DNA from: Fretibacter sp964410285 | Lineage (GTDB): Bacteria > Pseudomonadota > Alphaproteobacteria > Caulobacterales > Maricaulaceae | Direction: 5' to 3' | Assembly: GCA_964410285.1 (NCBI GenBank) | Contig: CAYPFR010000006.1 | Coordinates: forward strand, 62,001-126,000 | DNA: 64,000 bases | Shown here: positions 50,684-58,809 of the stretch, in pieces | Layout: every line of letters starts with the position of its first letter | Numbering within the stretch: position 1 is the stretch's first letter | Position numbers and translations under genes: made by a program | Notes under the pieces: generated by a model | The model's input: only the letters and a program-made list of their open reading frames with translations | What the model was told of the DNA's origin: nothing | Database searches by the model: none

Positions 50684-52150
50684 CTAATCAACCACATGGC
50701 CAAAAGTGCCAGGTAAGGTGTTTGAGTTGAATTTTTTGGTACTTCCGTCGCCGTAGACTTTATTGATACGGCCCAGCAGGAGCGCATCCGTATCATCAGC
50801 GGCAATATATCCATCCAGCGGCGTCTGTAATTTGTCGGGATGAGTTGGGTCTACGAGATAAGGCGTAACAATAATCACGAGCTCCTGCTGGCTGGTCAAA
50901 TCATCGCGGTTACGAAATGCAGCGCCAATTCCCGGAACATCCTTAAGGCCCGGCGTACCATCAATAGACTGGCGCGCCTCTTCGCGGATCAATCCCGCAA
51001 TCACAAGACTGCCCCCCGCAGGAAGCTCGACCACAGTATTGGCGCGGCGAACTCTTAGGCCCAAAATATCAGAGGCGAGGCCGCCCGTTTCAAAAGCGCC
51101 CTCAGTTGTTGGCTCGGACACCTCGGTAGAGATATTTAGCGAAATACGGCCTTCGCTCAGCACGACAGGCGTGAAGCCAAGCGAGACGCCGTATGGCTTG
51201 AACTCAAATTCTCGGGTCAAACGGCCGTTGAGATCTGTAAATACATCGGTCAAAAACGGAAATTCACCGCCAGAGAGGAAATTTGCCGTCTCGCCGGAGA
51301 TCGCCGTTAAGGTTGGTTCTGCCAATGTGCGCACAAGTCCGACCCGCTCTAGCGCCTGTAAGTCCGCACTTAGCGACTGAAGCGCGCCGCCCGAAGCATT
51401 GTTAAAGACGCCAGAGGCCGCTAGACCCGATGAGGTGTTCAAAGAGGCATTGGACAGAAGCGAAACTGTGCTCTCGCCAAGCTGTCCGATGGCATTCAAA
51501 TTTATGCCGATTTGTTTGGTTATCGACCGCTGCATTTCAACGATTCGAACTTTCAAAAGCACCTGATCTTTACCGCGGATGGAGACAAGATTAATAACTT
51601 CGGTTTCGGCCTCACCGCCCGTATCTTCATCGAGCCACATAGTAGCCAGTGCTTCAACGCGGCTCGCCGCCGCGGCATTGGGGACCGATCCGGTCAAAAG
51701 CAAATTGTCATTCACGGCCTGTACTTCCACAGAGGCTTCTGGCGCGTGCTGGGAGATTAGATCCCGCAATCCGCCAATATCACGCTCAACGCGGATTTCC
51801 AGGTTCAGTATTTCCTGACCATCATGGGCGTAAAAATAGGCGTTTGTTTGTCCCGGACGTTTTCCGATCAAAACGGCGCGCTTATCCGTGTGGACCATGG
51901 CTTCGACAACATCAGGGTTAGAGATGATCACATCTTTCATACCGACAGGAAGCTCAACGACAGTTGATTTGGAGAATGGAAGCACAATCGAGCGCGACAC
52001 GGCACTCTGACCGGGCGTACGAATAGAAATTTGCGATTGCGCATCTGCGGAAATGTGGCTGTAGGACCGCGTACCAGCATCGGCAGCAAAACTACATGCG
52101 AGTGCGGTCCCAAGGGCCAAGATTCCGCGCAGCATTGGCGACTTTGTCAT
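50684..52150 (-). CDS. cpaC: Flp pilus outer-membrane secretin CpaC/RcpA
   Basis: Secretin pore of the Flp system, 488 residues from the ATG at 52150 (GGGACGG upstream); an ATG at 52162 immediately follows the cpaB stop and is the alternative. A signal peptide is followed by the pilus N-terminal domain (SRSIVLPFSKSTVVELP, then VIISNPDVVEAMV and VLIGKRPGQTNAYFY). A BON-like segment and the secretin domain follow (VLLKVRIVEMQRSITKQIG, LAEPTLTAISGETANFLSGGEFP, VVELPAGGSLVIAGLI). Consistent with its place between cpaB and cpaD. Confidence 0.96.
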   Translation of the reverse strand: MTKSPMLRGILALGTALACSFAADAGTRSYSHISADAQSQISIRTPGQSAVSRSIVLPFSKSTVVELPVGMKDVIISNPDVVEAMVHTDKRAVLIGKRPGQTNAYFYAHDGQEILNLEIRVERDIGGLRDLISQHAPEASVEVQAVNDNLLLTGSVPNAAAASRVEALATMWLDEDTGGEAETEVINLVSIRGKDQVLLKVRIVEMQRSITKQIGINLNAIGQLGESTVSLLSNASLNTSSGLAASGVFNNASGGALQSLSADLQALERVGLVRTLAEPTLTAISGETANFLSGGEFPFLTDVFTDLNGRLTREFEFKPYGVSLGFTPVVLSEGRISLNISTEVSEPTTEGAFETGGLASDILGLRVRRANTVVELPAGGSLVIAGLIREEARQSIDGTPGLKDVPGIGAAFRNRDDLTSQQELVIIVTPYLVDPTHPDKLQTPLDGYIAADDTDALLLGRINKVYGDGSTKKFNSNTLPGTFGHVVD

Positions 52151-52162
52151 ATTCCGTCCCAT

Positions 52163-53002
52163 CTATCTATCCACTATCGCGACGGCTGACTGCTCGCCAG
52201 CGCGATAGACGACCAAACGATCCCGCTTGGTGCTACCCTGTGAGAACTTCGCCCGGCTTGTCGCCGCGCCCGTTCCGCTTGCTGATCCTAAAGGACGCAA
52301 AATCATCGCGAGTTCACCTGACGCAATCGCGACCTGTAAAAGCTCTGCATCCGATGGATTAAGTTCAAGGGTCGCCGTATTACCTGTAATCGACGCGCCG
52401 CCTTCCTCATCAATGTCGTATTCTTGGTCAATCGCCAAAACGCGGACATTTTCAAAAATTGTTTCGGAGACAATTACCTCTTTACCGATAGTTTGGCCGG
52501 GAAGCGGGTCTTCTTCGACTTCTTTTGTTAATATAATGTCGACGTTATCGCCCGGCTGGATAAAACCGCCGGAAGCTGATTCTGTTGAGATTTCAGTTGT
52601 AACAGCGCGCATTCCGGGCGTGAGAAGGGCCGACATAAGGCCTCTATCGCCAGCGATCACAACTCGGCGCTCGGAAATCGGCTCGCCGACATAAATAGGG
52701 GAGCGCGCAACGCCGCTCGAGAATTCTTCTAGTGCCTCGGGACGGGCTTCACGGGTAATATATTCTGGGGACATAGCCTCCTTAGGCCATTGTTTCCACT
52801 TGATATTTGCTGACGAAAGCCGTCCGCCAAAGCGTATGTCCGCAGAGGCGGCCAATATATCCTGATACTCGACTTGTTCGACTTCAACGATAGGCGCAGC
52901 GATAGGCTCGGAGGTGTTTTGTCCGAGTTTTTGGGCTTGGGTAAACACGACAACCCCAACGACAGCGAGGGCCCCCATCAATATTAAACGTTTCTTGTCC
53001 AT
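52163..53002 (-). CDS. cpaB: Flp pilus assembly protein CpaB/RcpC
   Basis: Protein of 279 residues: one N-terminal membrane helix (LILMGALAVVGVVVFTQAQ) and a SAF-like domain (IKWKQWPKEAMSPEYI, IYVGEPISERRVVIAGDRGLMSALLTPGMRAV). The RcpC segment GDNVDIILTKEVE follows. It helps connect the pilus to the cell wall and secretin. First gene of the cpaB-cpaC-cpaD run; its stop abuts an upstream start of cpaC. Confidence 0.95.
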   Translation of the reverse strand: MDKKRLILMGALAVVGVVVFTQAQKLGQNTSEPIAAPIVEVEQVEYQDILAASADIRFGGRLSSANIKWKQWPKEAMSPEYITREARPEALEEFSSGVARSPIYVGEPISERRVVIAGDRGLMSALLTPGMRAVTTEISTESASGGFIQPGDNVDIILTKEVEEDPLPGQTIGKEVIVSETIFENVRVLAIDQEYDIDEEGGASITGNTATLELNPSDAELLQVAIASGELAMILRPLGSASGTGAATSRAKFSQGSTKRDRLVVYRAGEQSAVAIVDR

Positions 53003-53046
53003 GAGACCTCACACATACGATTTTTGCTTACCTTGCTTTGGAATCG

Positions 53047-53061
53047 ATAAAGCATGGTTAA
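53047..53061. promoter_or_regulatory. Near-perfect CtrA-like box before cpaB
   Basis: ATAA-AGCATGG-TTAA (one mismatch to TTAA-N7-TTAA) lies 45 bp upstream of the cpaB start in an AT-rich gap. The role is inferred only. Confidence 0.3.
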
Positions 53062-53128
53062 TAAGTAAAAGTTCTTGGGAAATAATTAGTTAACAAAAGT
53101 GAATATTTTCGATTTACTTCCATTCGCA

Positions 53129-53635
53129 TTACAAAGTGGCCGCGTAGTTAAAAATATCGCTTTGCGGGAGTGTGACCAGCGCGCCAAAGGCAAGCGCCAG
53201 GCCATAAGGCATCTTTTTCTCGTCTCGGAACATGCGGTGCATCCACGGCGAGGTCATAACACTGACAGGCATATATTTACGCCCAATCAGAATGAAAATC
53301 GCCAAAACACCGCCGGCGAGCGTCGTATACATAAAATACATAAATAGGTCAGACCACGTCCACCAGAAGGAGGTTGCGGCCATGAGCTTGGCATCTCCGC
53401 CGCCCAGCCATCCAAAGGCAAACATGGCAAAGCCCAGCGCAAACATGGCCACGCCCGCGCCCAAATGCTCCCCGAAATTAGGGAGACCCTGCCAGACAAA
53501 GGGCATAACCAAAACAAAACCGCCTAAAAGCGCGAGACTGACCCAATTGGGAATCGTCATGGTCGACGCGTCTTTCAACGCTGCTGTAAGCATTGTCAGA
53601 GTAAAAATAGCAAAAATGAAAAATGATAGGATCAC
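53129..53635 (-). CDS. cpaA: Prepilin peptidase CpaA (A24 family)
   Basis: Membrane aspartic protease of 168 residues that processes the Flp prepilin. The two catalytic aspartates are in AALKDASTMTIPNW (Asp22) and WLGGGDAKLMAA (Asp81), the GxGD-type signature. Hydrophobic helices cover most of the chain. It stands alone just upstream of the cpaB unit, with about 126 bp between. Confidence 0.95.
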   Translation of the reverse strand: MILSFFIFAIFTLTMLTAALKDASTMTIPNWVSLALLGGFVLVMPFVWQGLPNFGEHLGAGVAMFALGFAMFAFGWLGGGDAKLMAATSFWWTWSDLFMYFMYTTLAGGVLAIFILIGRKYMPVSVMTSPWMHRMFRDEKKMPYGLALAFGALVTLPQSDIFNYAATL

Positions 53636-53854
53636 TGAACTGCCTCCGCGTTGCGTCTTTTACCAAGATGTAAAGCAAGAGCGTTAACAGGGTGTTTCAC
53701 GTGGCTGTAAATACCGCCTTTGAAAAGACGTTTACTGGGATTTGCATATTATGGCCGCCCGCTAGCGTTACGAGGCTTTTGGGCGGATCGGGGCGAGAAG
53801 TCTTGCGGCGCGCCAAGGCTTTTACCTTATGAGGGCAGAAAACGATTTCGCGCA

Positions 53855-53881
53855 TAAAAAAAGCCGCTCCGAAGAGCGGCT
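53855..53881 (-). terminator. Strong Rho-independent terminator of the Flp pilin gene
   Basis: AGCCGCTC (53862-53869) pairs with GAGCGGCT (53874-53881) around a CGAA loop; on the minus strand the loop reads UUCG, a very stable tetraloop. Six T residues follow on the minus strand. It lies 21 bp past the pilin stop, so the pilin is a single-gene transcript separate from cpaA. Confidence 0.95.
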
Positions 53882-53901
53882 TTCCATTGGATGGCTTCAA
53901 A

Positions 53902-54075
53902 TTAAGAAGCGTTGTCCATTTCAGTTGCGACTTCGTCGAACTTCGTATTGATGTTCTGACCAAGTGTACGTGCGCCACCGATAAGAGCGACACCGATAAG
54001 AGCGGCGATAAGGCCGTACTCAATTGCAGTTGCACCAGATTCGTCAGCGATGTAGTTTTTCATCAAGTTAGTCAT
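53902..54075 (-). CDS. pilA: Flp major pilin (type IVb)
   Basis: Pilin of 57 residues: MTNLMKNYIADESGATAIEYGL..., with the prepilin cleavage site before the ATAIEYGLIAALIG helix. The C terminus is RTLGQNINTKFDEVATEMDNAS. GGGAG lies seven bases before the start. It is placed next to cpaA and has its own strong terminator, as expected for a highly made pilin. It shares the helix with the orphan pilin at 21036-21218 but has a different C terminus. Confidence 0.96.
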   Translation of the reverse strand: MTNLMKNYIADESGATAIEYGLIAALIGVALIGGARTLGQNINTKFDEVATEMDNAS

Positions 54076-54159
54076 AGCATACTCCCACGTTTGCTTATGT
54101 TAGTGAGGATAATTCCCCAACAGGGTTATTCCTGTTGATATTGCTTATAGGGATCGGGA

Positions 54160-54180
54160 GTTACTTCCAGTTTAAGTAAC
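54160..54180. promoter_or_regulatory. Inverted repeat and near-CtrA box upstream of the pilin
   Basis: A perfect 7-7-7 inverted repeat GTTACTT-CCAGTTT-AAGTAAC covers 54160-54180. Within it TTAC-N7-TTAA (54161-54175) differs by one base from the CtrA consensus. It lies about 85 bp upstream of the pilin start. The rest of the 54076-54434 gap is AT-rich with no gene seen. Control of pilA by a dimeric regulator is inferred. Confidence 0.45.
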
Positions 54181-54434
54181 GTGGTAAAAATTTTGTAAAA
54201 TCCCACTTTTCTGAGATTTGTGTGTTTTTTAGTCTATGGCCACACAACGACGCTAAAAACGGCCAGATTTTTCCCTGTCATTATATATAGGGCTTTTTGG
54301 GTGCCTTTTCTCTATATTTCGATCCCGACGATAATTCCCCCCCGCCGGCCTAAATGAAACGCGCAGAAGCCTCATTTTGTAAAGACTTCGTTCACCACAT
54401 TGTCTTAGGTTCAAACAAACCTTAGGGGATTATT

Positions 54435-54989
54435 ATGCCAAAATTTGATTTTATCGCCAAAATGACACGCCAATCGGCCCTTGTTTTTGGATCAACCCTG
54501 GCTTTGGCGCTGATCGCGCCCGCCGCAAGTGCTGGAGACGGCCTATATAGCGTCCAGCTCAATAAAACAGAAATACTGCGCCTACCCGCGGATGCAGGGA
54601 CTGTGATTGTTGGCAATCCAGACATTGCAGATGTTTCTATTCATGCCGCCAATACGATTTTTGTTGTCGGCAAAGGTTACGGCGAGACGAACCTGATTAT
54701 TCTTGATAAAAATGGCAACACAATGATGTCATCTGACATCCAAGTCATCACGCCGCAATCTCAAAACCAAGTTAGGATTTTCAATTCTGGTCGTGGGCGG
54801 CAGACATATAATTGTGGGCCCCATTGTAACCCTTCGCCGACACTCGGTGACTCTCAATCTTTTGTGGAAGGCAATACCGGTGAAAGCGATCCGCTGAGCA
54901 ATTTCTTTGCCTCTGCAGCGCAGGCTTTTTCAGGCGGCGAGCCGACTACCACCTCTTCAGGATCAGACTTCGGCGTTCCTCCGTCATAA
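54435..54989 (+). CDS. Stand-alone pilus-secretin N-domain protein (PF13629-like)
   Basis: Protein of 184 residues with a signal peptide (cleavage after ASA, about 33). The domain reads YSVQLNKTEILRLPADAGTV, then VGNPDIADVSIHAANTIFVVGKGYGETNLIILDKNG, the same pilus N-terminal domain found in CpaC here. There is no secretin domain; after about 120 it has a Cys-containing, Ser/Gly-rich tail (YNCGPHCNPSP). It is divergent from pilA and precedes the TadE genes. A periplasmic partner of the secretin is an inference. Confidence 0.85.
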   Translation: MPKFDFIAKMTRQSALVFGSTLALALIAPAASAGDGLYSVQLNKTEILRLPADAGTVIVGNPDIADVSIHAANTIFVVGKGYGETNLIILDKNGNTMMSSDIQVITPQSQNQVRIFNSGRGRQTYNCGPHCNPSPTLGDSQSFVEGNTGESDPLSNFFASAAQAFSGGEPTTTSSGSDFGVPPS

Positions 54990-55012
54990 GTGACGCAAAT
55001 CCCGCCTCTATT

Positions 55013-55027
55013 TTAAGGGTTTGTTAA
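55013..55027. promoter_or_regulatory. Perfect CtrA-like box before the TadE genes
   Basis: TTAA-GGGTTTG-TTAA matches the CtrA consensus without mismatch and lies 78 bp before the first TadE-like gene. The site is seen directly; CtrA control is inferred from analogy with the Caulobacter pilus genes. Confidence 0.55.
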
Positions 55028-55104
55028 GACTATTTCTTTGCGTCGCATTAAGGGTTTTGGACTATCTTGACCTCTGAATTAAACAGGGCGCTGGGATAGT
55101 TGTC

Positions 55105-55665
55105 ATGGGTCAATTACTAAAAAAGCTTCGGTTTAAAGCCAAAAATTTTCGCAAGGACCGCGAGGGGGCGACGGCTGTTGAATTCGCCATACTCTTTGTC
55201 CCCTTTAGCGCCATGATGTTTGCCATCATCGAGCTGGGTATTGTATTCTTTATCCAAACCACTGTTGCCCATGCCATGAATCAGGCCGCACGTGAGGTGC
55301 GTACGGGTAATTTCCAGTCCACGGGTGCCACCGCCGCAGCTTTTGAAAGCCTTGTCTGCGAAAGAATGGCTGGCCTTGGAGATTGTAGCAATTTGCGCAT
55401 CGATGTGGTCACAAGCGATAATGACCGCTTTGATCCCAATATCCTACCGCCGACACAAGGCGGCGACATTGCCAGCCCTGATGATCCGCCTCAACCTCCG
55501 AGCACTTATGTACAAACTCCGCCCCGCGCTGTTGTCGTTGTTCGCGCGCAATATTTCCATAATCTTGCCTTCCCCGGGGCCTATACCAAGCTCTCAAATG
55601 CTTCGGGCAATACCCGCATAATTGAGTCGGTCACCGCATTTCGCAATGAGCCCTTCCCCGGTTAA
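55105..55665 (+). CDS. tadE: TadE-like minor pilin (pseudopilin)
   Basis: Protein of 186 residues. A Lys/Arg-rich start (LLKKLRFKAKNFRKDREG) precedes the TadE helix GATAVEFAILFVPFSAMMFAIIELG, with the expected Glu five residues into the helix. The periplasmic part follows, with a Pro-rich segment (SPDDPPQPPSTYVQTPPR) and two cysteines. TadE proteins are processed by the prepilin peptidase and act in pilus assembly. Followed 32 bp later by a second TadE/G protein. Confidence 0.9.
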   Translation: MGQLLKKLRFKAKNFRKDREGATAVEFAILFVPFSAMMFAIIELGIVFFIQTTVAHAMNQAAREVRTGNFQSTGATAAAFESLVCERMAGLGDCSNLRIDVVTSDNDRFDPNILPPTQGGDIASPDDPPQPPSTYVQTPPRAVVVVRAQYFHNLAFPGAYTKLSNASGNTRIIESVTAFRNEPFPG

Positions 55666-55697
55666 TCCTGTTGGAATCAAACAGAAAACGAGACACT

Positions 55698-56357
55698 ATG
55701 TTAAAAGCTTTGAAAAATAGCTCGGCCCTCAGCGCCCTCGCCCAAACATCAACCAAGGCCAAACACTCCCTAGGCAGGTTTCGCCGTGATGAAGAGGGTA
55801 TCGCCGCCGTTGAATTTGCAATTCTCGCTCCAATGATGATTGCGCTTTATTTCGGTTTGGTGGAAATTTCTCTGTTTATTCATGCCGATAAGGGGGTGTC
55901 CCATGCGACGAATATTGCAGGAGATCTAGCAACGCAGCTCTCTGTTATTGACGCCGCCGACGTTGAAGATGTTTTTTCTGCCGCTATCGCTACATTGGCG
56001 CTTAAGCCGGAAAAAATCACACTGTTAAAGGGTACGCTTCTGAGTTACGAAATTGACGGCTCTGGAAATATTGCTGAAATTGGAAAAGCCACATTGGGCG
56101 GCGGCGTCTCGGATGTCTATAATCCAGCCGATATTGGACCGCGCCTTCTAACGGCGGGGTCTGGCGCACTCGTAGCGCAGCTTGAATATCAATATGAGTC
56201 GGTGACCTATAAATTTGTGGAACCGGTCACAAATATGAAAGAGGCATTTGTGCTAAAGCCTCGGGTTTCGGCAACACTGCCATTCTCCACTGATGGCACG
56301 CCCAAAACATATACATGCTCAGCCTCTGCTAGCTCGCAAAAGGTCAGTTGCGGCTAA
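55698..56357 (+). CDS. tadG: TadE/TadG-like minor pilin
   Basis: Protein of 219 residues from the ATG at 55698; a TTG at 55671 is the upstream alternative. After a basic N terminus comes EEGIAAVEFAILAPMMIALYFGLVEI, the TadE-type helix. The C-terminal domain ends in two Cys (YTCSASASSQKVSCG). It is shorter than classical TadG, which has a vWA domain, so TadE2/TadF-like may be more precise. Transcribed with the gene upstream. Confidence 0.87.
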   Translation: MLKALKNSSALSALAQTSTKAKHSLGRFRRDEEGIAAVEFAILAPMMIALYFGLVEISLFIHADKGVSHATNIAGDLATQLSVIDAADVEDVFSAAIATLALKPEKITLLKGTLLSYEIDGSGNIAEIGKATLGGGVSDVYNPADIGPRLLTAGSGALVAQLEYQYESVTYKFVEPVTNMKEAFVLKPRVSATLPFSTDGTPKTYTCSASASSQKVSCG

Positions 56358-56365
56358 GCGATCAG

Positions 56366-57166
56366 CTAATTCAGATAATTCAGATAATGATCTCGGAGCG
56401 CTTGTCGCTCCGTTTGCGTGACTCCCAAGACATCACTGATATATTTTTCAGGGTCCTTCATAGTTTTCATTGATTGCTCAAGATAGCTTGGCTCTACCGA
56501 AAATAATGGCCGGATCGCCTCGGCGCTAATGGGGCGGCCATAACGCTTTGCCATCATTTTCGAGGCAGGTTCCAGATAGGCGTCAATATCCACAGCGCGC
56601 ATGGTCAGCATGTAATCTTCCATAATCGTTTCAGAGGAAACGCCCAACGCCGAGAGAATAATCGCTGCCAGCGTTCCTGTTCGGTCTTTGCCTGCAGCGC
56701 AGTGGATGAGGATCGGCTCCCCGCTGGCGGCCATATGTTTCAAGGTTGCAGAAAATATCTGCCGAAACCCCGGATCATCGGGCCGCGCGAGATAAGAGCT
56801 TTGCATATATCCGCGGGCCTCATCAGGCGTCGTCAAGATTTCTTTCACAAAGGCTTCATGCGGGGCCAGTTCGCCCTCAGCTTCGTCATGATCGGGATAT
56901 TCCAAAACACGCGTAGATTTGGCGCTTATTGCCCCCGTATCTGACGGCCAGAGATTGGGCTGGCGTTTGCGCTCGGGGTTATAACGCAAATCAACCTGCA
57001 AGCTTATGTCAAGAGCTGAGAGCCGCGTAATATCCGCCTGGCTGGCTTGATTGAAATGGGCGGAGCGAAAGAGCTTGCTGGATTTCACCCGCGCTCCGCC
57101 AGCCGCAGGATAATCGCCAAAATCGCGAAAATTTAGAATATTATCAAATGTGTAAAGACGGCTCAT
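56366..57166 (-). CDS. Protein-tyrosine/serine phosphatase (PTP3-like)
   Basis: Protein of 266 residues. The P-loop is IHCAAGKDRTGTLAA (Cys156, Arg162, the HCx5R pattern). The N-terminal NFRDFGDYPAAGGARVKSSKLFRSAHF and LQVDLRYNPER match the PF13350-type tyrosine phosphatases, some of which act on phosphoinositides. No signal peptide is seen, so it is likely cytoplasmic. The protein ends in HYLNYLN, coded by a short direct repeat. Convergent with the TadG gene. Confidence 0.93.
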   Translation of the reverse strand: MSRLYTFDNILNFRDFGDYPAAGGARVKSSKLFRSAHFNQASQADITRLSALDISLQVDLRYNPERKRQPNLWPSDTGAISAKSTRVLEYPDHDEAEGELAPHEAFVKEILTTPDEARGYMQSSYLARPDDPGFRQIFSATLKHMAASGEPILIHCAAGKDRTGTLAAIILSALGVSSETIMEDYMLTMRAVDIDAYLEPASKMMAKRYGRPISAEAIRPLFSVEPSYLEQSMKTMKDPEKYISDVLGVTQTERQALRDHYLNYLN

Positions 57167-57304
57167 AAATTATCCAAGGCTCTCGCCGCTTTATATCCTA
57201 TGCCAATCGCTAGGGCTATAATTGACCACCCACATAAAGGCGCCGCGAGGGACGCCTGATTATTTTATTTGGTCAGTCTTGGCCCCGATCGCCAGCCCGC
57301 TGCG

Positions 57305-58342
57305 CTAATCTTGCAGCGCAGCTTTGCGGCTTGGCATATTTTCAAAGCGGGACCAAACCCCCTCTGCGCCGTGCCAATCGCCTTGGGTTGCGCCCTTGGC
57401 ATATTCAGTGGCGCGAGCCTCAAAGAAGTTAGCATGCTCGACGCCATTTGTGATCTCGGTCAACCAAGGCAGCGGATGGTCTTCAATGCCGTAGATTTTT
57501 GGCAAGCCAAGCTGCGTCAGGCGCCAATCTGCAATATAGCGGATATAGCTCTTAATGTCCTCGGACGTCATGCCTTCAACGGGCCCCATATCAAAAGCAA
57601 GGTCGATAAATTTATCTTCCAGCTTCACGACTGTTTTGCAGCAATCGATAATGTCATCTTTGACGCCTGCCGTGAGCGCGCCGGTTTCGCGGGCAAATGT
57701 ATGAAAGAGCTTGATCATGCCCTCGCAGTGCAGGCTCTCATCGCGAATAGACCATGTCACAATCTGGCCCATGCCTTTCATCTTATTCAGGCGCGGGAAA
57801 TTCATCAACATGGCGAAGGAGGCGAATAATTGCAGCCCTTCGGTAAAACCACCAAAGACCGCCATAGAGGTTAGAATATCGCGCTCGGTCTCTACGCCGA
57901 ACTGGCCAAGGTAATCATGCTTGGCCGCCATTTCCTCGTAATCCATAAAGGCAGAGAATTCGGAATCAGGCATACCAATCGTTTCCAGCAATAGCGCATA
58001 GGCCGCGATGTGAATGGTTTCCATATTGGAAAACGCCGCGAGCATCATCCGTACTTCGACGGGCTTAAACAAAGGCATGTAATTTTCCATGTAATTACCG
58101 CCAACCTCAACATCAGATTGAGTAAAGAAGCGGAAAATTTGTGTCAGCAAATTCTTCTCGGGCTCAGTCAGATTAGTCGCCCAATCTTTGCAATCCTCAC
58201 CTAGCGGCACCTCTTCGGGCATCCAGTGGACTTGCTGCTGCTTTTGCCAATAGTCATAGGCCCAAGGGTAGCGAAAGGGCTTATAGCTATGGCTTGGCAT
58301 CAAGAGGCCAGATTTTGTCTCGATAAAGTCTACTTTTCCCAT
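57305..58342 (-). CDS. nrdB: Class I ribonucleotide reductase small subunit
   Basis: Radical-bearing subunit for deoxyribonucleotide synthesis, 345 residues. Iron ligands are visible: Asp77 region (TQSDVEVGG), Glu108 and His111 in METIHIAAY, Glu168 in FTEGLQLF, and Glu202 with His205 in IRDESLHCEG. Tyr115 is at the position of the E. coli radical tyrosine (ETIHxxxY). There is no N-terminal ATP-cone. It is not next to nrdA but carries an NrdR-like box upstream. Confidence 0.95.
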   Translation of the reverse strand: MGKVDFIETKSGLLMPSHSYKPFRYPWAYDYWQKQQQVHWMPEEVPLGEDCKDWATNLTEPEKNLLTQIFRFFTQSDVEVGGNYMENYMPLFKPVEVRMMLAAFSNMETIHIAAYALLLETIGMPDSEFSAFMDYEEMAAKHDYLGQFGVETERDILTSMAVFGGFTEGLQLFASFAMLMNFPRLNKMKGMGQIVTWSIRDESLHCEGMIKLFHTFARETGALTAGVKDDIIDCCKTVVKLEDKFIDLAFDMGPVEGMTSEDIKSYIRYIADWRLTQLGLPKIYGIEDHPLPWLTEITNGVEHANFFEARATEYAKGATQGDWHGAEGVWSRFENMPSRKAALQD

Positions 58343-58437
58343 GTTTGTCCCTTTAGCTATTTTGGCGCCTTAAATCCGCGCCCTGCGCCGTGCTTTCCCT
58401 ATAAATTCCCAGATGTAGAAGAACTAGCGAAGCAAAT

Positions 58438-58451
58438 CACTACATATAGTG
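58438..58451. promoter_or_regulatory. NrdR box upstream of nrdB
   Basis: CACTACATATAGTG, with TT after it, fits the NrdR-box pattern ACACwAtATaTwGTGT with one asymmetric base. It lies 96 bp before the nrdB start. A degenerate second box (CCAGATGTAG, about 58409-58418) lies about three helical turns away. NrdR represses nrd genes when dATP is high. The motif is seen; repression is inferred from the family. Confidence 0.75.
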
Positions 58452-58692
58452 TTATGATCAGCAGCCCCTTAAAGCAATAGCGAAGCCCCAGAAAGTGATC
58501 GCTTTTTCGCAAACCATGTGAGTAAAAACCGCGCAGCTAGGATAAAAATCATCAGCGGAGGCCGGTCTCGCAGCGCAGTTCAACGCATATAATTTGCCGC
58601 CTACGCAGCGGGGCGGCGGGGTTTAGGCAAAGCTATATTCAGACAGGACTAATCGTCATTGCAGTCACCCTTGGTTTTCGAGAGCCGGGAAT

Positions 58693-58788
58693 ATGCATAA
58701 TTTCAGCTATCTTGGCGGGCTGATAGGCTTGATTTCGGAGATAGTTTTCGCGCTCATATCGACGCGGCGAAAGATTCAAAAGAGCTAA
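58693..58788 (+). CDS. Possible 31-residue membrane peptide
   Basis: An ATG at 58693 gives MHNFSYLGGLIGLISEIVFA and a short basic tail before TAA at 58786-58788. A weak GGGA precedes it. It lies in the 468 bp gap between nrdB and the outer-membrane-type gene, where no other gene is seen. One hydrophobic helix is predicted by eye. It may be chance; support is weak. Confidence 0.2.
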   Translation: MHNFSYLGGLIGLISEIVFALISTRRKIQKS

Positions 58789-58809
58789 AGCGCCAATGCG
58801 GCTAACAGG

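Noticed and set aside
53697..54035. 112-residue minus-strand frame overlapping the pilin
   Set aside because: It is a shadow frame; the real gene is the 57-residue Flp pilin at 53902-54075, with a ribosome site and terminator.
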